A DNA stretch of 6,570 nucleotides from an uncultured bacterium (GTDB taxonomy: Bacteria; Edwardsbacteria; AC1; EtOH8), in the NCBI GenBank assembly GCA_937958665.1, contig CALGNM010000248.1, positions 1-6,570 of the forward strand, read 5' to 3'. The first letter of the stretch is position 1. Each line of letters starts with the position of its first letter. The notes beneath the pieces were generated by a model. The model was not told where the DNA came from. It saw only the letters and a list, made by a program, of their open reading frames with translations, and did not search any database. Below, one piece after another: positions 1-4,583 of this stretch. Position numbers and translations under genes: made by a program.

Positions 1-560
1 TTCTCTTTGGCGATTCGGAGCACGGCTTCCATGCCGGCGCCGGCTTCCAGATACCACGAACCTTTGGGATTCAGACCGGCCGCCGCCCACAGCCGCTGTT
101 CCTTCTTATGGGTGCCTGACTGGTCGGCCCGTGAGACAAAGGCGGCCTGGGTCGATTCGATCTTTTTCAGAGCTTCGGCTACCGAGGTCATACCCTTGAT
201 GCCGGCCGGATCGTCCGTCGGGCCCACCAGGACGAAATCGTTGTACATCAGGTATTTTCTTTCCACAAAGAATCCCTGTTTGACCACCTGTTCCTCGGCC
301 ACCGGATCGTGAACCAGCACCACATCGGCGTTGCCGTCCTTGCCGTAGCGGATGGCGGCTCCGGTGCCCACCGAGATCACCTGTACCTTGCAGTTGTTCT
401 CCTTTTCGAACACCGGCACCAGGAAATCCAGCAGGCCCGAATCCATGGTGCTGGTGGTGGTGGCCAGGGCCAGCTTGGATTTGCCCTTGGCCTGGGCCAT
501 GGGGGCCAGCAGGGAAAGGACCAGCAGCAGTGACAGGGATAACGTCGCAACCCTCTTCAT
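1..560 (-). CDS. tupA: Tungstate ABC transporter substrate-binding protein TupA (3' part beyond window)
   Basis: This is the periplasmic or exported tungstate-binding component of a TupABC importer. The frame is open from the ATG at 560 to the window edge (186 codons). The family is usually about 270 residues, so roughly the last third is missing. Residues 1-24 form a signal peptide: K2-R3, a hydrophobic core rich in L/S, then A-Q-A before K25. The mature N-terminus carries the family oxyanion-binding motif TTTSTMDSGLLD (34-45), followed by VGTGAAIRYGKDG (64-76) and DVVLVHDP (79-86). FVSRADQSGTHKKE (141-154) is the second conserved binding stretch, with L157-W158 after it. These motifs separate TupA from the related molybdate protein ModA. 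An AGGAGA site (565-570) lies 4 nt before the ATG and supports this start. A riboswitch leader and strong promoter precede the gene. tupB and tupC would be expected further left. The family call is confident; exact metal preference (W over Mo) is inferred from motifs. Confidence 0.92.
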   Translation of the reverse strand, partial: MKRVATLSLSLLLVLSLLAPMAQAKGKSKLALATTTSTMDSGLLDFLVPVFEKENNCKVQVISVGTGAAIRYGKDGNADVVLVHDPVAEEQVVKQGFFVERKYLMYNDFVLVGPTDDPAGIKGMTSVAEALKKIESTQAAFVSRADQSGTHKKEQRLWAAAGLNPKGSWYLEAGAGMEAVLRIAKE

Positions 561-595
561 CTCTTCTCCTAAATGTGTTGTTGATTTATATTATT

Positions 596-631
596 GAATA
601 AGAATAGCCTGCCCGGAGAAAAGGCAGGCTA
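596..631 (-). terminator. Intrinsic terminator hairpin in the tupA leader (expression platform)
   Basis: Read on the minus strand, TAGCCTGCC (631-623) pairs perfectly over 9 bp with GGCAGGCTA (613-605). The loop is about 9 nt and the following tract is TTCTTATT. The T-tract is imperfect, so termination may be partial. The hairpin lies between the riboswitch aptamer and the tupA ribosome binding site, inside the transcript, which is where a transcription-attenuating expression platform belongs. On the opposite strand the hairpin is not followed by a T-run, so it is unlikely to serve plus-strand transcription. Confidence 0.7.
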
Positions 632-634
632 CTT

Positions 635-658
635 TCCGGATTATACAATAATCCCGGA
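635..658 (-). promoter_or_regulatory. Second hairpin of the tupA leader, candidate switching element
   Basis: On the minus strand, TCCGGGATTAT (658-648) pairs with ATAATCCGGA (644-635) with one bulged G and a 3-nt loop. It sits directly between the aptamer's 3' end (661) and the terminator hairpin (631). Its TCCGG segments are also complementary to TCCGGG at 617-612 in the terminator loop, so it could take part in alternative pairing. The structure is seen in the sequence; its regulatory role is inferred. Confidence 0.5.
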
Positions 659-660
659 TG

Positions 661-757
661 TCAACCTCTCCTTTCCAAACACGGGAGGCAAAGCCGTTTC
701 CAGCCTTGCCCTTGTCCGCCCTGCCGGGCGAAACCGTCCCATTATCCATGGTTCGAA
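661..757 (-). promoter_or_regulatory. Molybdenum/tungsten cofactor (Moco/Tuco) riboswitch aptamer
   Basis: The leader of tupA matches, by eye, the Moco RNA family as known from the E. coli moaA leader. The 3' conserved block GCCTCCCGT (689-681) followed by GGAAAGG (676-670) is nearly the same as in E. coli. Supporting helices on the minus strand are: ACGG (737-734) with CCGT (684-681); hairpin CGCCC/GGGCG (730-726 with 721-717) with loop GGCA; and GGCAAGGC (710-703) with GCTTTGCC (694-687) over 8 bp, with loop TGGAAACG. The closing helix is probably GAACC (754-750) with GGTT (666-663), with a few extra bases before it compared with E. coli. The P3 arm seems absent, a form that has been linked to tungsten cofactor sensing. 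The position, about 35 nt into the transcript and upstream of tungstate uptake, fits feedback by the finished cofactor. Ligand and direction of control are inferred. Confidence 0.8.
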
Positions 758-796
758 GACTTTAGAATAAAGGGATCGGAGGATCAATTATTGGTT

Positions 797-825
797 ATTA
801 TACCAGATTTTTTATTTTCTGTCAA
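797..825 (-). promoter_or_regulatory. Consensus sigma70-type promoter for the tupA leader, with extended -10
   Basis: Read on the minus strand, TTGACA (825-820) and TATAAT (802-797) are both perfect and lie exactly 17 nt apart. TG at the extended -10 position gives TGGTATAAT. The spacer is A/T-rich. The predicted start is near 790, giving a leader of about 230 nt before tupA that contains the riboswitch. The -35 box begins 3 nt after the stop codon of the upstream dehydrogenase, so tupA has its own promoter and need not depend on readthrough. Confidence 0.9.
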
Positions 826-828
826 ACA

Positions 829-1602
829 TCACTGTTTCCGGTTGACCATGGTCACCGCCGCCTGGTCGGTGGGCATGATGATGATGTTCTCGATGTTGAC
901 GTGGGCCGGCCGGGAACAGGCCCAGACCACCGCCTCGGCGATGTCCTCCGGCCTTAGGGGCGTCATCCCCTGGTAGACCTTGTCCGCCCGCTGCTGGTCG
1001 CCGTGGAACCGGACCACCGAGAACTCGGTCTCGGCGAAGCCAGGATCCACTGAGGTCACCCGGATGCTGGTGCCGAAGGCGTCCATCCGCATGGCCTTGT
1101 TCAGGGCCTTTACCGCGTGCTTGGTGGCGTTGTAAACGTTGCCGGCCGGATAGACCTCGTGCCCTGCAATGGACCCGATGTTGACGATGTGGCCGGAGTT
1201 CCTCTTCACCATGCCCGGCATCACCGCCCGGGTGACATAGAGCAGGCCCTTGACGTTGGTGTCTATCATTTCGTCCCAATAGCATACATCAGCCTGGTGG
1301 ATCTTATCCAGCCCCCGGGCCAGTCCGGCGTTGTTGATTAGAATATCTATGCTTGACCATTCCGCCGGCAGTCCGGTGACCGCCTTATGCACGTCCATCT
1401 GGTTACGCACATCAAGGGTCATCAGGTAGACCTTGGCTTGGTGTTCCTTTTCCAGCCTGGCTTTCAGCTCCTCCAGCCGATCCCGGCGTCTGGCAACTAA
1501 TATAAGTTTGGCGCCCTGTTTGGCAAATTCGACCGCAGAGGCCCGGCCTATTCCACTGGAGGCTCCGGTGATAAATGCCGTGGTATTTTCAAAATAGTGC
1601 AT
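829..1602 (-). CDS. YdfG-like short-chain dehydrogenase/reductase (NADP-dependent)
   Basis: A classical SDR of 257 residues, the usual family length, cytoplasmic. The Rossmann nucleotide loop is TGASSGIG (12-19). R38-R40 after the second strand favour NADP(H) over NAD(H). NNAG is at 90-93. The catalytic tetrad is complete: N116, S144, Y157 and K161 (YNATK). DPG (186-188) follows. The middle and C-terminus closely resemble E. coli YdfG: LPAEW..IDILINNAGLA, DTNVKGL, the TEFS..RFHGD stretch (192-202), and PAHVNIE near the end. YdfG oxidises L-allo-threonine, serine and other 3-hydroxy acids and also reduces malonic semialdehyde; the same broad role is likely, but the substrate here is not proven. 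The ATG at 1602 has an AGGA site 8 nt upstream. It starts 13 nt after the nucleoside phosphorylase stop, so the two are probably co-transcribed as the end of the lysO-deoA run. Confidence 0.92.
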   Translation of the reverse strand: MHYFENTTAFITGASSGIGRASAVEFAKQGAKLILVARRRDRLEELKARLEKEHQAKVYLMTLDVRNQMDVHKAVTGLPAEWSSIDILINNAGLARGLDKIHQADVCYWDEMIDTNVKGLLYVTRAVMPGMVKRNSGHIVNIGSIAGHEVYPAGNVYNATKHAVKALNKAMRMDAFGTSIRVTSVDPGFAETEFSVVRFHGDQQRADKVYQGMTPLRPEDIAEAVVWACSRPAHVNIENIIIMPTDQAAVTMVNRKQ

Positions 1603-1615
1603 TATTTTATCCTGC

Positions 1616-2920
1616 CTATATTGTGTATTTTATTAACTGAATTGCTTCAGGTTTTCGGTCAGAGATGGAGATGCACCCCTTCAGACGCTTGGCCGTTTCC
1701 TTCCCTTTTCCCTCATCATTGCAGAATATCTTGACCATCGCCTCCCCAGCCTTGACTTGCTCCCCCAGCTTCTTTTCAAATATGAATCCCGCCGCCGGAT
1801 CGATCACATCATCCATCTTCAGCCGTCCACAGCCCAGAAAAACCCCGGCCATTCCCACCTCGCGGTTGTCCATGGAGTGAATGTATCCTGCCTTCTCTGA
1901 CTTGGTTTCGATGACAAAATTGGCCTGTGGAAGTACTTTCTTACAATCATCGGCCACTTTGACCTCTCCCCCGTGGGCCGCCACCATCTCCCTGAATTTC
2001 TCCAGCCCCTGGCCGGAGGAAACTATCTGCTGAAGTATCCTCTTTCCGGATTCCGCGTCATTGGCCCTTTCTCCCATCACCAGCATTTCGGCCCCCAAGG
2101 CGTAAGTAACCTCCATCAGGTCGTCCGGTCCGTTGCCCTTAAGGCATTCCACGCATTCCTCGATCTCCAGGGCATTGCCCACTGCCCGGCCCAGCGGTTG
2201 GTTCATGTCGGTGATCAGGGCCTTCATCTTTCTGCCCATGCCCTGCCCGATGGCGATCATCGTTTTGGTGAGGGCCAGGGCATCATCCTGTTCCTGCATA
2301 AATGCCCCGCTGCCGGTCTTGACATCCAGCACCAGCCCGTCAGCCCCCTCGGCCAGTTTTTTGGACATGATCGATGCGGCAATCAGAGGGATGCAATCGA
2401 CCGTGGCGGTAACATCACGCAGGGCGTACAGTTTTTTGTCGGCTGGGGCCAGATCGGCTGTCTGTCCCATCATAGCCAGGCCTATCCGAGCCAGGTTATG
2501 TTTGAATTCGGCATAGCTTAGATTGGTGCGAAAACCTGGTATCGATTCCAACTTGTCGAGGGTGCCTCCAGTATGCCCCAGTCCGCGTCCGCTGACCATC
2601 GGCACCGGCACTCCGGCCGCCGCCACCATCGGTGCCAGGATTATCGAGACCTTGTCCCCCACCCCGCCGGTGGAGTGCTTGTCCACCTTGATGCCGGGAA
2701 TATCCGACAGGTCAAATACTTCCCCTGATTTCATCATGGCCATGGCCAGTTCGGTGGTCTCCTGCGGGGCCATGCCTTTCAGGAATATGGCCATTAAAAG
2801 GGCCGCCGCCTGATAATCGGGGATGCTGCCTGAAGTGTAATTGGCAATGAACCAGTCGAGTTCCTCCCCGGTCAGTTTAGCCCCATTGCGTTTCTTATAG
2901 ATTATCTCGTAAGGGGTCAT
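1616..2920 (-). CDS. deoA: Thymidine / pyrimidine-nucleoside phosphorylase
   Basis: A full-length cytoplasmic enzyme of 434 residues, the length of Bacillus pyrimidine-nucleoside phosphorylase (Pdp) and E. coli DeoA. It splits thymidine (or deoxyuridine/uridine) with phosphate into the base and (deoxy)ribose 1-phosphate, in pyrimidine salvage. The family signature SGRGLGHTGGTLDKLE is at 110-125. KHSTGGVGDK (81-90) is the phosphate-binding loop. R168, S183 and K187 occupy the base-binding positions. The order is an alpha domain (N-terminal about 65 residues), the central alpha/beta domain, and a C-terminal domain of about 100 residues with the lipoyl-like fold. Met108 just before the signature resembles E. 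coli DeoA (Met) rather than Bacillus Pdp (Lys), which hints at thymidine preference. ATG at 2920 has AGAAGG (2924-2929) close upstream. It follows the lysine exporter gene by 21 nt, with no promoter visible between them. I give deoA as the symbol; pdp is the alternative. Confidence 0.95.
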   Translation of the reverse strand: MTPYEIIYKKRNGAKLTGEELDWFIANYTSGSIPDYQAAALLMAIFLKGMAPQETTELAMAMMKSGEVFDLSDIPGIKVDKHSTGGVGDKVSIILAPMVAAAGVPVPMVSGRGLGHTGGTLDKLESIPGFRTNLSYAEFKHNLARIGLAMMGQTADLAPADKKLYALRDVTATVDCIPLIAASIMSKKLAEGADGLVLDVKTGSGAFMQEQDDALALTKTMIAIGQGMGRKMKALITDMNQPLGRAVGNALEIEECVECLKGNGPDDLMEVTYALGAEMLVMGERANDAESGKRILQQIVSSGQGLEKFREMVAAHGGEVKVADDCKKVLPQANFVIETKSEKAGYIHSMDNREVGMAGVFLGCGRLKMDDVIDPAAGFIFEKKLGEQVKAGEAMVKIFCNDEGKGKETAKRLKGCISISDRKPEAIQLIKYTI

Positions 2921-2941
2921 ACACCTTCTGCTAATTGATAA

Positions 2942-3544
2942 TTAATTCTTTAAAATGAATGTCACCAGGAATGGCACCAATATGGTCAGCACCACCCCGC
3001 TAAAAACAGATATGATGGCATATTCCTTCCCGGCGAACTTGGTGATGATGGGCAGAGTGGTATCCATGGCTGTGGCTCCGCCAGAAGCAATGGGTGCCAG
3101 TTTCCCGAAATACCTGACCAGCAGAGGGGTGCCTAATAGCGTGATAACCTCCCGGCAAATATTCGATATCAGGGCCACCACACCCAGTGTTTTACCGCTG
3201 ATCTGCCCAATGAAAATACTGGATAGGCTGTAATAACCGAAACCAGCCCCCACAGCCAGCGATTCCTTTAGGCTGATTTCCCTCAGGGGCAGAGAAACTA
3301 CAGCCGCCCCAGCCAGCGTACCTGCCACAACAACAAGCGGGACCATGACTATCTTCAGTCGAGCGTTCTTCAATATTCCCCAGGCCTTCTTATCAGCCCC
3401 AACTGAGACCCCCACCAGGAACATCAGCAGATAAAGGGCGTACGGGCTGAGATCGTTTTTTAATATGTAAGGCGGAATCATCGAGAACAAGCCTAAAAGT
3501 GTCCCGGCCACAAAGAAACCTAAGATAATAAGCGAATTCTTCAT
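2942..3544 (-). CDS. lysO: LysO-type lysine exporter, large (C-terminal) subunit
   Basis: An inner-membrane protein of 200 residues, strongly hydrophobic with about 5-6 membrane segments. It matches the C-terminal two thirds of LysO (YbjE), which exports L-lysine and protects against toxic lysine or antimetabolites. Recognised motifs are GFGYYSLSS (101-109), the NICRE stretch with R131-E132, and GGATAMDTTLP (155-165), the most conserved segment of the family. E. coli LysO is one chain of about 300 residues; here the first part is a separate gene (3541-3816), overlapping by ATGA, so the two are translationally coupled and presumably assemble into one transporter. Residues 36-80 repeat the pattern of the small subunit (YLLMFLVGVSVG). 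Lysine as substrate is inferred from the family. Confidence 0.87.
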   Translation of the reverse strand: MKNSLIILGFFVAGTLLGLFSMIPPYILKNDLSPYALYLLMFLVGVSVGADKKAWGILKNARLKIVMVPLVVVAGTLAGAAVVSLPLREISLKESLAVGAGFGYYSLSSIFIGQISGKTLGVVALISNICREVITLLGTPLLVRYFGKLAPIASGGATAMDTTLPIITKFAGKEYAIISVFSGVVLTILVPFLVTFILKN

Positions 3545-3816
3545 TTTCTGGCTTCAAAGAAATATTTATATACCACACACGAAAGACTCACGCTGCCGGC
3601 TACGGCTCCCAATGCCAGGGCCAGAGCTTTCAAGCCCAAGCTCCCCAGGTTGGCCATGATCTGCTGATTGCCTCCCACCGATACGCCCAACAGGAACAGC
3701 AGAAGATATATGGCCAGATTGACGGCCCGGTCGTTCCACCTCACCAATTTGGGCTTGTTGCGGGCCAATAAGCCTGCCAATATTCCCATCAACATGATTA
3801 TTAAAACAGTGAACAT
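3541..3816 (-). CDS. LysO-type lysine exporter, small (N-terminal) subunit
   Basis: A 91-residue membrane protein with about three hydrophobic segments (2-17, 33-48, 62-85) corresponding to the N-terminal third of LysO. The conserved stretch IYLLLFLLGVSVG is at 36-48. Its TGA overlaps the ATG of the next gene as ATGA, which together with the family match argues that both products form one split transporter. I chose ATG 3816 over the in-frame ATG at 3873: the longer form would begin inside the terminator of the upstream response regulator and add a non-hydrophobic leader unlike LysO. Initiation signal is weak (AAGG 10 nt upstream). I see no good promoter in the 35 nt between the terminator and the start, so the operon may rely on incomplete termination or a non-consensus promoter. 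Confidence 0.83.
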   Translation of the reverse strand: MFTVLIIMLMGILAGLLARNKPKLVRWNDRAVNLAIYLLLFLLGVSVGGNQQIMANLGSLGLKALALALGAVAGSVSLSCVVYKYFFEARK

Positions 3817-3851
3817 TTGCTTAGTGCCTTGATTTACGATTTGACGGCAAA

Positions 3852-3881
3852 CAAAAAAAGGCTCCGGCTTCAAGCCGGAGC
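3852..3881 (-). terminator. Strong intrinsic terminator after the response regulator gene
   Basis: On the minus strand, GCTCCGGCTT (3881-3872) and AAGCCGGAGC (3870-3861) form an almost perfect GC-rich palindrome. The realistic loop is about 5 nt, and it is followed by C and then seven T (3859-3853). It starts 8 nt after the response regulator's TAA. It separates the signalling gene from the lysine exporter genes and also rules out the longer start of the exporter small subunit. Confidence 0.93.
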
Positions 3882-3889
3882 TTCTGATT

Positions 3890-4528
3890 TTATTCGTGTA
3901 CTGCCTTGAAGGTACCCTGATTCCATCCCAAAATATTAACCCAGGTGCCGGTATCCTCCAAACCGTTGATGGTGCATTTTTGGATCATACCCTCAAAAAC
4001 CTCTATCCGCCCCTTCCTTCCGTCAGCGTGCTGAAGATCGACGAAACCCGACCAAACGCCTATCGAGAACATGTCGATCAGGCTGAATATGGAGATAATG
4101 GCCAGGTCCCCCTCGAATTTCTTGGCTTTTTTGGCGAACAGCTTAATGGCCTCATTGGACTGCCTTAGCCTGACATTGACCGCCTTGAACAGTTCCTCCT
4201 TGTTGACCGGCTTGGTCAGGTACTTTTGGGCTCCGATGGAATACCCGTAGATCTTATTTTCCTCACCCGACTTGGCGGTGAGGAATATGAACGGGATGGA
4301 ACGATACCGGGGGTCGGACTTAAGCTGCCGGCAGAATTCATAGCCATCCATCACCGGCATCATGATGTCGGACACTATCAGGTCCGGCTTCTCTGCCAGA
4401 GCTTTTCCCAACCCATCCTGGCCATCCTTGGCGGTAATGACCTCGTAGCCCTCCTTCTTCAGCTCGTACGCCAGAATGCGAGCAATGTTGGGCTCGTCGT
4501 CCACCACTAATATTTTGTAAACCCTCAT
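3890..4528 (-). CDS. Response regulator with PATAN (DUF4388) output domain
   Basis: A cytoplasmic two-component protein of 212 residues. Receiver domain, residues 4-122: acidic pair D10-D11, phospho-acceptor D54 in SDIMMP, T84 in FLTAK, and K106-P107 in YLTKP, so all catalytic positions are present. A charged linker (123-137) leads to a C-terminal domain at 138-208 beginning FEGDLAIISIFSLIDMF. That domain follows the PATAN/DUF4388 pattern: F-x-G-D-L, a helix, a G-rich strand pair, E-G-M-I, then W-x-x-G-x-F at the end. PATAN domains occur in cyanobacterial and other bacterial regulators and are thought to mediate protein contacts; there is no DNA-binding domain, so this is not a direct transcription factor. 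No histidine kinase is in the window. It follows the anion permease by 55 nt with its own likely promoter and ends in a strong terminator, so it can be a single-gene unit. The function of the output domain is not established. Confidence 0.88.
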   Translation of the reverse strand: MRVYKILVVDDEPNIARILAYELKKEGYEVITAKDGQDGLGKALAEKPDLIVSDIMMPVMDGYEFCRQLKSDPRYRSIPFIFLTAKSGEENKIYGYSIGAQKYLTKPVNKEELFKAVNVRLRQSNEAIKLFAKKAKKFEGDLAIISIFSLIDMFSIGVWSGFVDLQHADGRKGRIEVFEGMIQKCTINGLEDTGTWVNILGWNQGTFKAVHE

Positions 4529-4534
4529 ATTCCA

Positions 4535-4563
4535 AATATAATATAATTATCAGTTATTGTCAA
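4535..4563 (-). promoter_or_regulatory. Putative sigma70-type promoter for the response regulator
   Basis: On the minus strand, TTGACA (4563-4558) and TATATT (4540-4535) are spaced by exactly 17 nt in an A/T-rich gap between two GC-richer genes. The -10 box matches five of six consensus bases. The predicted start lies at or within a few bases of the ATG (4528), which would give a leaderless or nearly leaderless message; the only upstream Shine-Dalgarno-like bases are a weak GGA at 4531-4533. Either the message is leaderless, or a more upstream start is used. Confidence 0.6.
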
Positions 4564-4583
4564 GGAAAGACATCCCGGCGTCC

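Noticed and set aside
640-664. A second TTGACA (664-659) and TATAAT (645-640) pair in the tupA leader
   Set aside because: The spacing is only 13 nt, too short for a sigma70 promoter, and the bases are explained by the aptamer's 3' end and hairpin 635-658.
812-1285. Minus-strand frame of 157 codons inside the dehydrogenase
   Set aside because: It is a +1/-1 shadow within a gene whose proper frame has all SDR catalytic residues; the product is Gly/Arg/His-rich and unlike any protein.
1973-2521. Plus-strand open frame of 182 codons
   Set aside because: It lies antisense to the nucleoside phosphorylase, which has complete family motifs. The plus-strand product has no recognisable domain and low-complexity composition typical of a shadow frame.
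3817-3873. N-terminal extension of the exporter small subunit starting at 3873
   Set aside because: The extra 19 codons begin inside the intrinsic terminator of the upstream gene and have no LysO similarity; ATG 3816 gives a normal LysO N-terminus.
4565-4583. Possible terminator between permease and response regulator
   Set aside because: The bases after the permease stop form at best a 3-4 bp stem and no T-run follows; not supportable.
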